Source: Azadirachta indica
Lineage: Eukaryota; Streptophyta; Magnoliopsida; Sapindales; Meliaceae
Length of the DNA stretch: 64,000 nt
NCBI GenBank assembly: GCA_022749755.1
Contig: CM040445.1
Span: 3,183,182 to 3,247,181 of the forward strand
Direction of reading: 5' to 3'
The notes below the pieces were generated by a model, which saw only the letters and a list, made by a program, of their open reading frames with translations, was not told the origin of the DNA and searched no databases. Positions 46,466-59,125 of this stretch are shown in pieces. Position numbers and translations under genes: made by a program. Position 1 is the stretch's first letter. Each line of letters starts with the position of its first letter.

Positions 46466-48150
46466 ATCTTGACTTCAACACCATCAACTGGTATTGGATG
46501 TGAAAAATAAAATCATATTTGCATCCGGATTGAGAAGCTCCCCCACCTGCAATTCCATGAAAAATCTGTATTTGTCTTGGCTCAAAGTTAAAAACAGACA
46601 CCAGCAAAAAAGAAATGGATTAAGTTTTCTTCAATTGCTCGTATCCTACAGACAAAAGTTGAAGAAAGAGCGCAATTTGTAATCGAGCAAGCATGGTTCC
46701 AGGACAAAGTCTTGATCCACCACCAAAGCGTGGAACGTACCTGACTTTGCTGGTTCCTATATAGAATAATAGATTAAACCTAAACGCGTTAGTTCTACAT
46801 ACAAGTGATATTCATTGATTAAAATTGTTATGGAGATCTGGACTTACATTCCATCAATCAGGATTAAAGCACATTGGATCATGGAAGTTTTCTGGATTTC
46901 TGTGGAGGTATCATTTATCCAGAGCATTACCGTCCAGCCATTCGGTATTTTATAACCTGCACAAGTAATCAAATATTATGACATTCTGTACAATAGTTAA
47001 AAGCAACACATTATATTGTCATGATTGTAACAATTTACTCAACCTTTCTTAAATTATGAGTTAACTTTGTACCTTCAAAATCTACTTCCCTGCTAGCTGA
47101 TCGGAAAAGGATTGTTGCAACGCTAGCCATTCTTATTGTTTCTTCCACCGCCTGTGAGGATGATCATTTGTTATTGTACATGAAACATGAGGTTTGCTAC
47201 CTCCTAACCATGTATATATCTCTGTATGGCAAACAATTATAATTCTGCCAATTTAATAGCTGCACACCTAGGTGGTGTATTTCATTTGAGAAACGTCTTC
47301 ACTTGTAAAGAAATCTCCTTTCTTGTCCTTTTTCATAGCATGTTCTCTTCCTGCAAAATCCACAGAATTAAGACACTCAAGTCACAAAAATGTTCGTTTT
47401 TGCCTTCGTGCTTTCTTTATAGATTATCATATGGTTATACCCGTAGCTTTTCAAGGACATTAAGGAACTTGGCAATGGCAAGAAAATGAAAAGTCTACAT
47501 TGACACAAGGGCAGTAGATTCATATCCAGTACCAACAAGGCTGACAATAATGTTGTCCAAAACCTCTTCATCACTTTATTTTTTCCCTTAGATCATCTTC
47601 GATCTGCGTCAGCTCATCCATTAGATCATTTGACGTTTCTGCTCCACTTCGATTCTTCTTCTTCTCCAACTCCACTCCAAATATTGCCTCAAGCTTCTTT
47701 CTACACTGTCATTTACACATATGATCACCTCTGTCACATAGCATTGCATTAATAGCCCTGCCTTAAATTTTGCATAAGTTGTCATTATCGAATGCTCATT
47801 GAATCTGTCTCCACGCCGAATAAATTTAAACGATCGATACATGGAGAATGCAAGTAAACTAACCTGAATATATAGCACGATAACATGCAGTTCCTGGAGA
47901 GTTGAATGGCTGAGCTCTAATTCCTTAAATCAACCCATCAAACAATTAATTCATGGTATCTAAAAGTGGCCCTGGTTCAAAGCTTACGAATAATTTTACA
48001 ATGTTCGCGAACGTAAACTGTAAGCATTAGATACGAAATCAAAATCATTGATAGACTGGAAGGTATTAAATCTATATTCCTTATTGAATGACTTTGTTGC
48101 ATATTTGTTATCTTCTTTGCGTCGTCGTACATTTTGACTTTACAGAGTAA
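46466..48150 (-). pseudogene. Cytochrome P450 pseudogene A (CYP85 clan)
   Basis: Exon remnants in order on the minus strand: KVKMYDDAKKI near 48140-48108; F(A)NIVKLFVSFEPG with stops near 47990-47890; KKLEAIFGVELEKK near 47710-47630; GYESTALVNVDF-type oxygen-binding helix remnants near 47530; GDFFTSEDVSQMKYT near 47330-47275; the ExxR helix VEETIRMASVA near 47150-47080; GYKIPNGW near 46960; and the heme loop FGGGSRLCPG near 46735-46700. Frameshifts occur after the YKIPNGW segment and at the C-terminus. A stop follows MKYTT. The N-terminal exons are deleted at about 48150-48190, although upstream DNA homologous to copy B resumes there. It resembles ent-kaurenoic-acid-oxidase-type P450s, but the subfamily is uncertain. 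Not functional. Confidence 0.8.
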
Positions 48151-49690
48151 TTTCCAGTGTGACGTTAAATTTACAAAGCGTCTCCTCACTCCTGTTGAGT
48201 TCTCAGTAAATAGCCATATACATATACTAAATTGTTTTTGTGGTTTGATTCGGCCAACGTTATTTTTCAGACCCGAAAACCCTAACAGACATGACATCAT
48301 GATATCTCACTGACACTCATATATAGTACAAGATGAAATTTCTACTCATGCTAAATTATTATCGACGCCGTCTTCTGTTGTTTGTTGTTAAAATATTCAG
48401 TATGTATATTGTAAATATTGCAGGAATCAATTACGTGCGATTCATTTTCGAGCACACAATTAATTGGTCCAGATATCGATAAACAAAAGTCGGAAATTTT
48501 GTCTCTATATCCAGGTCCTCTCCAACTTTATAAAGTAATTAGCAAATCATGATTTGCTGGAGGAATTCTTTAATATCAACAAATTGTATCTATCTCGATC
48601 TCCAATATGTATAGAAGGATTATTTTTGTTCCACATTCATTAACAAGTAAGTAATTACCAATAAGAAGCGGGGCTTATAGTAAAATAATTTCAATTTAAC
48701 TAGTTAAAAGGAAATCCAAACTAATTAGAGTATTGCAACTTGCAAGTATCCAATTCATCGATCAACTCGAGTTCATTTGATTTCCTCATCGTGGAGGAAT
48801 AATTTTTTTTATTGAAAGACAAATATTAGAAGTAGATATCTGTCATATTTAGACGTAGACTTTGAAAAACTACAATCTAGGTTTTTTTTTTATAAAAAAA
48901 ATAAACAAGGCATATATTTGACTTGAAATTATCATATAATGACACATTAATTTAAAATAATACATGACAATTTCATGTACGGCAATAAACTTTTAGATCA
49001 GCAATTATTTTCTGTTTTAAGCTTAATTTTGTAGAAATATTTATACCTAAAGTATTACAAATCTTATATAAAGGTCACTAGCTGATTCCCAAAATACGCG
49101 TTTAAGATCAAATGGCAGTCTCTGTCATGCATCTTTGACTAAATTTCAGGACACGCGTTGCATGCACGTTTTGTCTTCCACGTCCTCCACATTACTTAGT
49201 TATCGTCAAACAAGTCACATTTTCCATTAGAAACACTACACCATCACTTATCTATCCTCAACAAATCGCATTTTCAAATAGAAATTAATTTTAGCCCATT
49301 CCCATGTTAGAGGACATGTACCAGCGGTAGTCGTCAGCAATTCTTTCTCTTATACAAAGGAAATTAAGATTTAGCAGAATTATACACATTGTCGAGAAAT
49401 TAATTATTGCGTTCTTCAGCTTCCTCAGTCGAGCAACCCGTTCCATCCCAAAGCTCAGCTAATTATAAAATACATCATTGTTAATGATTCAATTGCAACA
49501 TCATTAATGTTTTTGTGTATATATATATTTTCAGTGAAGACGGCCTTTTGATTGATTTGGGTGTTTTTTTGGTTCGTTGGGGGAAAGAATCCTCTTCGAT
49601 GAGTTTGATCGGTAATGTAATAGTGTATTTGCAAAGTGAATACAGCGCAGGACGTGCTCTTGTTATTAATATAATCACTATATGGAATGG
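48151..49690. other. Duplicated upstream flank of P450 A, then intergenic
   Basis: 48185-48660 matches the upstream DNA of P450 copy B (57095-57790), for example ggaaattttgtctctata and ttgttccacatt. The rest to 49690 shows no exon. Confidence 0.45.
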
Positions 49691-50220
49691 TTGCAACAAT
49701 TGCGTCAATAGCGGGGCTTTTGTTTGAGAAACTTATTTGGACAGACTTCGCACCCTTATGTCGGGCTCAATGACCATGAGTGTACTCGGGTACACCGCAG
49801 CTGAGACCTGCAAACTGTCATGAGGAATTTTCCTGCGCACCACCTCAATGTTGGCAATTCGCGGTCCCTGTTGGCGGCCTTGCACTGCCGTCCATCGGAG
49901 CAGGCTGCATTAGGCCCGGCAACATTGCCTTTGGTGCCGATTAATTCGACAACAGCACTGTAAAGGGAAGACCACAACTAGAGAAATTCTTCAATTGGTG
50001 CTACTTCTGCTTTACCATTGCCCCACTTATAGCACTCATTAGTGTCATTTACGTTCAGATTAATGTCAGCTGGGTTCTAGGCTTTGCTATCCCAATAGCT
50101 TGCCTTGCCGCCTCCATAACTATCTTCCTGTTAGGTCAGCACTGTTATATTTACATAGAGCCTCAAGGAACTATATTCGAGGATATGGCCAAAGTGACGG
50201 CAGTTGCATGTAGGAACTGA
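49690..50220 (+). pseudogene. NPF (NRT1/PTR) transporter pseudogene, 5' part
   Basis: A large central exon remnant reads LMSGSMTMSVLGYTAAETC, then (after a frame change) GAGCIRPGNIAFGAD-stop-FDNSTVKGRPQLEKFF, then NWCYFCFTIAPLIALISV and VSWVLGFAIPIACLAASITI. Stops and frameshifts are present, and upstream exons are missing. The C-terminal exon lies beyond a retroelement at 52490-52855. The wording of the central motif (GAGCIRPGN) is closer to other NPF1/2 members than to the intact NPF at 61.2 kb, so it is a separate paralogue. Confidence 0.85.
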
Positions 50221-50306
50221 AATTTTAGCATTGGACCCTGACGCAGTTGCGTGTAGGAACCGAAATTTTAGCAGTGTGGAAGTGATATGCATTGGACCCT
50301 GACACA
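50203..50306. repeat. Imperfect tandem duplication in the NPF pseudogene
   Basis: Unit 1 (50203-50245) and unit 2 (50246-50306) share gttgc(a/g)tgtaggaac(t/c)gaa and gcattggaccctgac(g/a)ca. Unit 2 has an extra ~17 bp (cagtgtggaagtgatat). It lies at the edge of the retroelement. Confidence 0.8.
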
Positions 50307-51994
50307 GTGCAGAAACGATATTAGATATCGTTCAAACGTACGTTTTAAATATTTAAGAATAAAGTTTTTAGAGAGAGATAAATAATCCACGAAGGAAAAT
50401 AATTGAACAGAAATATTGTTGAATGAATTGATTCCAAACTAATGAATAATAAAGGCTATTTATACTAATATATATCCTAATCTTAAAAGACTAAGATTAT
50501 CATAATAAGGAATTTAACTAAAAATAAAATAATAAAGTAAAATTTTACTTAAACAATGAAATCAAATAAAAATCCTAATTAAAATAAGAAATCACAATAA
50601 TACGAAAACTAAACTTTTTAATTTATTTTATCCTACTTCTTGTTCTAAATTAGTTCTTCTCCTTCTAAAAATAAACTTGTCCTCGAGTTTTGCAATAACT
50701 AAAAGATTATTTAGAGAACGAAACTTGTAGTAAAATAACTCTTCAATCAATGCATGGAACTTGAAATATTTGTTATAATCAAACTGTTTTATAACTTATT
50801 TGTAATCTTTTATCTTCTTTATAACTTGAAAAGAACGAAACTCCTTTTTCTTTGTGCCTTTTTTTAAAGATCTATAAGAAATTTAATTTTTGCATGAAAG
50901 AATCATCGTAAACTTTCTTTGGCCAGTCTTTAGATTTTGCTCAATTTGAATTCCAATTGTTTCTATCTTCTCACCTTGACTATCTTCAAGAATAACCTTG
51001 TATTCCTTCACTTGAAGAGATAAAACCATGTCAATCATCTTATCAACAACCTTGTCTTATTTCACTTAGAGAGGTAAAACCATGTTAATTATTTTATCTT
51101 CGAAAGCAACTTGTTCAACTTCAACTTTAATGGTTAAAACATCTTCAATTTCTTGAAAATTTTTTCGTATAATATCTTTCTCGTCATTAAAAGAAATCAT
51201 ATTATCTTTGAAAATAACTTGTTCGGCTTCAATTTTGACTCGTTTCTATGGTCAGAGATTATAACTTTGTCTACCAAGAAGATGTTGGGTCAAATTCATA
51301 AGCATTATCTCCAAATTTTGTAATCTTCAATCAATTGCATCAGTCGATTCTTTTGATGCAAATCTTTCTATAGAGAGATTTGCATGGCTAGCTCCTCTAT
51401 CTCAAATAGTTTCTAGCAAAGGTGGTAAGAAAGACTTGATGTTGTTAGATATGAGGGGTATAGTTGCTGGCACCTTTTGATTTTTATAACAGTGGTGACC
51501 TCTTTTTTTTATTTTGTTTTGAGTAATTGGTTCTGGTTTCTTTTTGTTTAGTTTTTTTTTTAATTTTTGTAGAAATTTATGGATGTGGTTGATGAGTGGT
51601 TGTGAGTGATGAATTTGGGTCATAGGATCAACTCGACTAGTATAGAAATAGGTTTTGATACCACTTGATTTAATGCGGAAGTGATCGCCTGATATAAAGG
51701 TAGGTTTTGATACCACTTGACTCAATACGAAAGCAATATTAGATATCATTCTAGCATACGTCTTGAATATTTAAGAATAAAACTCTCATAGAGAGATAAA
51801 TAATTCACAAAGGAAAATAGTTAAAAGAGAAATATTATTGAATGTATTGATTTCAAACCAATGAATAATAAGAGCTATTTATACTAGTATATATCCTAAT
51901 CTTAAAAAGACTAAAATTTAACTAAGATTAAAATAACAAACTAAAATCCTACTTAAATAATGAAATCAAATAAAATTCTAATTAAAATAAGAAT
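50307..51994 (-). mobile_element. Deleted LTR retrotransposon (Gypsy-like) inside the NPF pseudogene
   Basis: Two direct repeats of about 270-290 bp (50307-50597 and 51724-51994) flank about 1.1 kb. Both contain atattagatatc, aatatttaagaataaa and aatgaaatcaaataaa. Next to the right repeat is ggttttgataccact, which on the minus strand reads TGGTATCAAAAC, a methionine-tRNA-type primer-binding site; a second copy lies just left. Next to the left repeat, the minus strand reads CTCGAGGACAAG, as often found before the 3' LTR of plant Gypsy elements. The interior lacks gag and pol domains, so it is a non-autonomous or deleted element in minus orientation. Confidence 0.7.
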
Positions 51995-52489
51995 GGAGTG
52001 GAGAGTATTAAACTATTTTCCATCCCGCTAACAATATAGGAATTAATCTCCTCCTATTATCCACCTTATTTTTTATTATATCACTCCAATTTTATCCCAT
52101 TTGAGACAGATCCTATAAAACCACCAACCTATGTGGGATTTTGCATCCCTAATAACCTTATATCAATTATTTACGGATGCATTTGTATTCTACTAGCCAA
52201 AAAATTTTCTGAAAAGGGTAAACAATTGACATTACAACAAAGAATTCATCAAAACCGGGATTATCATTTCAATTCTGTTCACATTTATATGTGTGTGTGT
52301 ATATTTATATATAGGAGATATTAAATTATTTCTCACATATAAAAAGAGAATGGCTAGTTCCAATTTTGTAACGTTTTACCCAACACATGATGAATACAGA
52401 AAGTCTGGTCCCAAAATGGTCTAGTGTAAATATATATGGCTTTCCAATAATTCTCACGAGACATAGAATCAATTAAGTCTTTTATTTTA
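51995..52489. other. Unassigned insertion segment
   Basis: AT-rich sequence between the retroelement and the NPF 3' fragment. No coding or element signature is recognised. It contains a (GT)n-(TA)n stretch near 52291-52315. Confidence 0.4.
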
Positions 52490-52855
52490 GGTAGTTTAGC
52501 TGTGACTACTACATGTAGGAAGCAAGTCCAAGAGCTCTTCACCTTGCAAATCCCGAAGCACAGTCGCAGGTGCAGCCCTTTTCCTGGGCTTGTCCATAGC
52601 AAGCTACTTACTTGTGAATATCATCAACAATGCAACTAAAAGAATGGAAAAACACCATGTCTGGGAGGTCACGACCCGTACAGCTAGGAATAGGCTATGC
52701 TATTACTACTACATCGTCGCCGGTCTGGGAGCTGTAAACTTGATATACTTCAGTTTCTTTGCAAGTCGTTATGTGGTAAATAGTGTAGCTGAAAATGAAA
52801 TAAAGAGGGTGCAGTTAGAGAACTCCATTGCCTGCGACTCAAGAAACCTGTAAGA
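52490..52855 (+). pseudogene. NPF transporter pseudogene, 3' part
   Basis: The C-terminal end of an NPF protein: LGLSIASYLLVNIINNATKR, then YYYYIVAGLGAVNLIYFSFF and a hydrophilic tail ending CDSRNL-stop. It is the downstream end of the gene whose central exon lies at 49690-50220. Exon sequence between them has been lost or replaced by the retroelement. Confidence 0.8.
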
Positions 52856-53501
52856 CAGAATCGATGGATGAAGAAAGAAAGTTGGAGTGTCATGACAGTA
52901 ACTGATAAGCAATATATATATGTTTCAGCTTCGTGTTTGTGTGTTGCATGATAGATATTTATTTTTTTTTTAATTTTTGGGAGGTGTGGTCGAGTGTGCG
53001 TAAAATAGACATATCCTAGCGTGCATGACAGATATTCAATTCAAGCATTAACTGTGTCGGGCTGTGCGCGGGTATTTTTCAGTTTGCATTAATTTTAGCT
53101 ACAATCAGAAATTGATTTGAGTAGTTAACTGTGTCTTTGTTACTACATATGTACTCAAGGCATAAAGCAAAGTTCAACTTCATGCAAATGGTGGTTGCAG
53201 TGTAACGTGGTCGGTCGCAAACACATTGATTAGATATTGCGGTTTTTCTGGAACGGGGTGAAGTACAGATAGCGATGTCACATCTAGCATATAATATACA
53301 GATATCATACAAGAAAAATACCAGTGCCTGCCCCGCCCATTTTATATTACAACTTACATATATATAATACAAGTACTTGAAATTTCGTGGATACTAATTG
53401 TACTTCAAACTCTTACTTAAAGGATTACAACCCAATTGCAAGTGAAGATATGTATGTTTTAATTAATTAACTAGCACATGAAGGAGTGGTATACTTATGT
53501 T
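52856..53501. other. Intergenic, duplicated 3' flank of P450 B
   Basis: 53170-53390 is homologous to 45748-45912 (caaatggtgg, cacattgattaga, aatacaagtactt). No gene is seen. Confidence 0.5.
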
Positions 53502-54509
53502 TCACTGATCTTGACCTCAACACCATCAACTGGCATTGGATGTTAAAGATAAATCATATCTGCATCCGTATTGACAATTTTCCACCTGCATTCCATGAAA
53601 ATCAAAGTTAAGAAGACATTGATAGGTTTGCTTTACCTGTATCCTAAAGACAAATAGTGGAGAAAGAGTGCAATTTGTAACCGAGCAAGCATGTTTCCAG
53701 CACAAATTCTTGATCCGCCACCGGAAACTTGGTATGCACCTCATCTTGCTGGTTCCTATATAACATGAGAGGTTAAATGTAAACGCGTTAGTTTCACATA
53801 TAAGTTATCATTGATTAAAAATCTTATGGAAATCTGGACTTACATTCCATCTATCAGGATTAAAGCACATTGGATCGTCAAAGTTTTCTGGATTTGTATG
53901 GAGGTATTGTATCCACAGAATTACTTTCCAGCCCTTTGGTATCTTATATCCTGCACAAGTAATTAAATAACAAATATGACATTCTGTTCAGCTAAAAGCA
54001 ACAATAAAGTAACAGATTGGCACATTGTAAAAATTTACTTAACCTTTCTTAAATTATAAGTAACTTTGTACCTTCAAACTCTACTTCCCTGGTAGCCAAT
54101 CTGAAAACAATTGCTGCAATGTTGGCCATTCTTTTTGTTTCTTCTACCACCTGTAAGAATGATTATTTGTTGAGTGTACTTGAAACATGAGATTTCCTAG
54201 TACTAACCGGGTAGAAATCTCTGCATTATTATTCTGCCAATTTGATAGCCACACATCTTGTTGGTGGATTTCATTTTAGAAACATCTTCACTTGTAAGGA
54301 AATCTCCTTTCTTGTTCCTTTTTATAGCCATGTTCTCTTCCTGCAATTTCCACAGAATTAAAGCATTCCAGCCACTGAAAGTTCAGTTTTGATTTGTTCT
54401 TTCTTTATAGAATATCATATGATTATACCCGTAGCTTTTCAAGGACATTAGGGAACTTTGCAAGAAAATAAACAGCCCACATCAAAGAAAGAGAAGTAAA
54501 TTCATATCC

Positions 54510-55782
54510 TGTAATGCACTGTTTTTAGGAAAATAGATTAATTTACTTTCAAATTTGAAATTAAGATTTTAATTGCAATTGAATAGGATAGATAATAATT
54601 TTGATTTAAAAATTCAAATTTAAATTTTAAAAGGATTTACTGTTTTGATATATTAGTTTATTTAATTTTTGAAATTAAATTTTAAGTTATCACTTTTTGA
54701 ATTTGAAAGTTAATTTTTAACTATAAATAGGTGTAAGTATCTCATTTCACACTATAAGTTTCACTTTACAAATTCACTATATACTCTTTAAAAAGTTATT
54801 TTTTTTATAAATTAAAATTTTGAAATTTCTTAGTTTGCATCATTTTCATGGTTTTAAGTAAAATAAATTTTGTTTTATGTTAATTAGTTTGCTAAAATAA
54901 AAATTGTATCTTTTCTTATCTTATTAACATTTCTGAAATGAGATTAATATTTTTTTTCTAAATGCATATTTTAACTTAAAGGAAATTTATTTTGTTTGTA
55001 TTAATTACTAAATCATAAAGTGTATTATTTTCTTATCAACGCTTTCTTTCTTAAGTGGCTACAAATCTATTTTTTTTCATACACTAGTTTGCATTACATA
55101 ATTGAATATGTGAAATAAATAATATTAAACCTATTGTACATGAAAAGTCATATTTAGTAATTAACGTTTTGTTTATAATAATTGTTTCTATTATTGTTAC
55201 CGACTCGATAGTTGAATTGTTATAAATGAGACACCGAAATATTAGTAACGTTAAATATATTGGTAAATGTGTTAGTGCATATTAATTTTTATAAATTCTT
55301 TCATGTTTTGGTTTATTAAATGTGATATTTATATTTACATATTATTGAATGTTTCGATCAAAACAAAATTTTGCTTATCTAATTATGATATTATTGCTCT
55401 TAAAATTAATGTTTTATGATTGTTTTTTTTACTATTTATTTACAATTTTATATATAAATGTATTTACCGAATAGGCGACTCACCTCTCGTTGCTACTATT
55501 TTGTAGATTAAGATATGACTACTATTTTGTAGATTAAGATATGAATAAAGAATTAATAGAAGTTTAGAGTTGACTATTTTAAAAATTGAAATGTTTTGTA
55601 ATAAAAAATATTTACCTTTGAACTTTAATTTTATTTTAAGTTGTGAATAAAAATTTGTTATACTTTAAAGTTTTACATTGTATTTGAAGATTTTATTTTA
55701 TGTATAATGTTAAGTTTGATGTAATTTGAAGTTAAGATGTAACTTAATTTTTGTTTATTGAGGTAAAATTTGGGGTGTTTCA
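54510..55782 (+). mobile_element. Solo LTR inside P450 B exon
   Basis: A 1,273-bp insertion begins TGTAATGCAC and ends GGGGTGTTTCA, flanked by TATCC (54505-54509 and 55783-55787), a 5-bp target duplication. P450 A has the uninterrupted site (ttcatatccagtaccaac). A TATA box (ctataaatagg, about 54721) suits an LTR promoter. No internal coding region, so it is a solo LTR, Gypsy-like by its TG..CACC/GGGGTG..CA ends. Because the element end TTCA also matches the flank, a 9-bp duplication TTCATATCC is an alternative reading. Confidence 0.78.
55494..55545. repeat. 26-bp perfect tandem duplication in the solo LTR
   Basis: Two identical copies of a 26-bp unit starting ctactattttgtagatt lie at 55494-55519 and 55520-55545. 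Confidence 0.9.
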
Positions 55783-57064
55783 TATCCAGCAACAACAAGG
55801 CTGATAATATTGTCTAGAACCCCTTGATCACTTAATTTTTTCCCTTCATCATCTTCAATCTGCATTAGTCCATCCATTAGATTATTCGACTTTTCTGCTC
55901 CATTTTTATTCTTCTTCTTCGCGAGCTCCACTCTAAATATTGCTTCAAGCTTCTTTGTACACTGCCATTTATACACATGATCATCTCTGTTATATGCCAT
56001 TGCATTAATAGGCCTGCTTTAAATTTTGAACAAATCGTTATTACCAACTCCTCATTCTAACCAAATGCTCATTCAACTCGTCTCCACACTGAATATACTC
56101 ATAAAGGTTCAATATATGGAGAATACAGGTAATCTGACCTGAATAGCCCGATGAAATGCCGTTCCTGGAAAGTTGAATGGCTGAGCTCTAATTCCCTGAA
56201 CCCACCCATCAAACAATTTATCCGTGGTATGTAACGTTGTCCCGGGTTCAAAGCTTACGAATAATTTTCCAATGTTCTCAAACGTCACCTGTCAACATTA
56301 GATATATATGAAATCAAAATCATTGATAGACTGGGAGGTAGTAAATCTATTCTTATTGAATGAATTTGTTGTTGTTTTGTTTTGTTTTTTTTTTTTTTTT
56401 AACCTTCTTTGCTTCGTCATACATTTTGACTCTTTCCTTTTGGGCCAAAGACTGGAGTGCAGCAACCATGCGGGGTTGCACAGCGTTGGTAATGCCGCCA
56501 AAGGGCATCAGGCCGATTAATCGCATTGGAAACAAAGCTTCTGAGCCTGGCATGTGCTTTTTCATGAACTACTACAAGAGAAGTTTGCCCCACAAGATCA
56601 ACGTTAGGCCATTCAAGGACGAAAATATCATCTGACCGAAATACAAATTTGTTGATCGCAGGGAGATCCGAAGAGGTGGCTTCTGTGCATTCCTACTCCA
56701 TCACCGTACCTGATCATCGTCATCAATTAATTTTGTTTGAAATATTCCAAGTCATGGAAATCATTTCCGAATTAATTATACTCTATCGTATACATATATA
56801 CCATGGAAAGATATCTTACTTTCGTCACTTAGAATCGATGAATTCATCGGGGCGGCGCAGAACCTTGAAGTACCACAGAAACGTAATCATCTCTCCGAAA
56901 AAAGGAAAGCCCATATGACCAGGAGGCAGCCTGGTTTCGGTGCCGGAATACCGAAATTTGAGGGGAATTGCATACCAAATCTAATTCCACCACCACAACA
57001 GCCACCCCAGTGTCGGCAAGCCTCCAAAAATCAAAGCTACCCAAACTCCACTGGTAGTTTCCAT

Positions 57065-59094
57065 TGTGAACTTTAATTTATTGCGTCCCCCTTAGTTTTC
57101 ATTAAATAGGGTTGTATATGTTAAATTGTTTTTTGTGGTTGATTCCTCCGGATCCAAGATTATTCCTCAAACCCGAGAATGCTAACAGACAAGAAATCAT
57201 ACCCCACTCACAGTTCGTACAAGATTAAATTTCTATTCATGCTGCATCTAATATTGATAGTAATGATAGAGCACATAGTACTGTAGAATGGTCAATAACG
57301 AAAATTATATATGTATATATATTAATTATATATAATTACATAAAAACATCTGTATAGCTAATATCGGATAAGATAATCCGGATTTGAAACTAATTAAATT
57401 AGTGATTGGTTTATGCTGCATTACTGTAGAATACGTAGTCTTGGGAGGTATACAAGAACTTGTCATCTACCTCCATTAACGAATCTTAGCTTTTCGTTGC
57501 CTTCTGATTATTTGGGAGATGAAAGAAAACTTGACGCAGTTTACACTTGTTATAATATATATACGTGTCTTTTTGCACCTCGGATTCGATTCGACCCAAT
57601 TTCGAGCCCATGGGTTGGTGCACTAATCAACAAAAAACTAAGTTTGGAAATTTTGTCTCTATAAACAACACTTCCTCAGCTTTAATTAGCCAATCATTCG
57701 CTGGAGGCAGTTCTTTAAGATTATCTATCTATCTATCTTGCCACTTGTAATGTCGAATATAAAAATCTTTTGTTCCACATTGATCAGCAAGCAAGTATAT
57801 ACGAGTTTTTAAGTTAATTAACACATTTTAAATTGAGCAGTAAAAGGAAATTAAAACTGATTAGAGTATTGGAACTTGCGAGTACACAAGATATGGAATA
57901 TATAACTCGAGTTTGATTCCCTCTAAGGAGTGGAGGAATAATTTTTTTTCTTGAAAAATATTGGAAGTAGCTAGATATCATCATATTCAGATGTAGACTT
58001 TCAAATTATGCTTTGTAGTAATATTGATTCAATTTTTTAATAGACACATGAGTATATAATGTTAGAAATTTACTATATAAATGTTGGGTATAATATAATT
58101 GTCAAATGTAAACTCTGAATCAAAATTGTAACTCAAATCACGCGATATGAAATCTAGTGAATTCACCAAACATCGTCCCAATAAAAATCGCAAGCTTCTG
58201 AGTTACGTTTGGTTTTCCCTTTTGGGTTTGAATTTACGAAGAAATTGAGATGTTAGCGAATACAATTTATTTTCTTCTTGAAAAGAAATATGTAAAATTT
58301 TTTTTTTTTTTTTGAGGATGAATAAATTTAGGTGAAATGAAGAGTTTAAGTTTGGTCTAATGTTTGGATGGCGTGTTCTCAATTTGAAGAAAGAAAGAGA
58401 GGAGAATAAAATTGAGTCTGAGCCCAATTAACGTGAATACTTTCCAACTGGACTGTGGTATGGGAATGGTGATTTCTAATGATATATTTATATATATTCA
58501 AGTAGTCGCATGCCTCGAATTCCGCGATTGATTGATAGAAACTTTTGCAGCTGCAAGTGCTGGCAATTCATCAATTGGATATCAATTTTGGTGTTCTATG
58601 GAAAACTAATGTAATCACTTTCAATTTCCATTTTATTTTTTAAGTGTAACTAATTAAAATACACTAATGCCCTTCCAAAAAGGAATTTCAACAGTAATAA
58701 ATATAGGTAAATGCGTAATTTTATTATCTATAAAAAATTTGCAATAATTGTTAGTAGAAGGGGTTCGCTAACTGTTGCTTAATAAATCAATTTGCCTCCT
58801 TTTTTTTTTTTTTTTTTTTTAGGCTCAATAAAAAAAGAAGAAGAAGACAAAGGAGAAATGCGTTGATTTTCAATACAAAATTAAGTTGGAATTGTTTATT
58901 GAATTAAATAAATAATGTATCTGCTGAAAATAATAAATATTTTATTATAGTATAAATGGTGGACCCTTAGTCAACTGCAGAAGTGCGAAAGATGAATTTG
59001 GCACGTATTCTCAACGACCGGCATAATCCGTTTCGGTATAGGAGTAATAACAGATGGGTGCTTAAATTTTTTATTTTTTATCAAATAAAAAAAT

Positions 59095-59125
<31 letters not shown>

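Larger units (their letters stand above)
53502..57064 (-). pseudogene. Cytochrome P450 pseudogene B (CYP85 clan)
   Basis: Nearly full-length but broken. N-terminus at ATG 57062-57064: METTSGVWVALIFGGLPTL, then an in-frame stop (56981-56983) after the Trp-rich anchor, then LPPGHMGFPFFGEMI. Later parts: HRSHLFGSP and FVFRSDDIFVLEWPNVD near 56690-56610; RLRSFVSNAINRPDA near 56550; TFENIGKLFVSFEPG near 56270; LMDGLMQIEDDEGKKLSDQ and IISLVVAGYE near 55880-55790, cut by the solo LTR and resumed as FTSLSLMWAVYFLAKFPNV near 54500-54440; VEETKRMANIAAIVFR (ExxR) near 54150; GYKIPKGWKVILW near 53950; heme loop GGGSRICAG near 53720. A final stop falls before HPMPVDGVEVKI. The resemblance is to ent-kaurenoic-acid-oxidase-like P450s. 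Confidence 0.87.
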
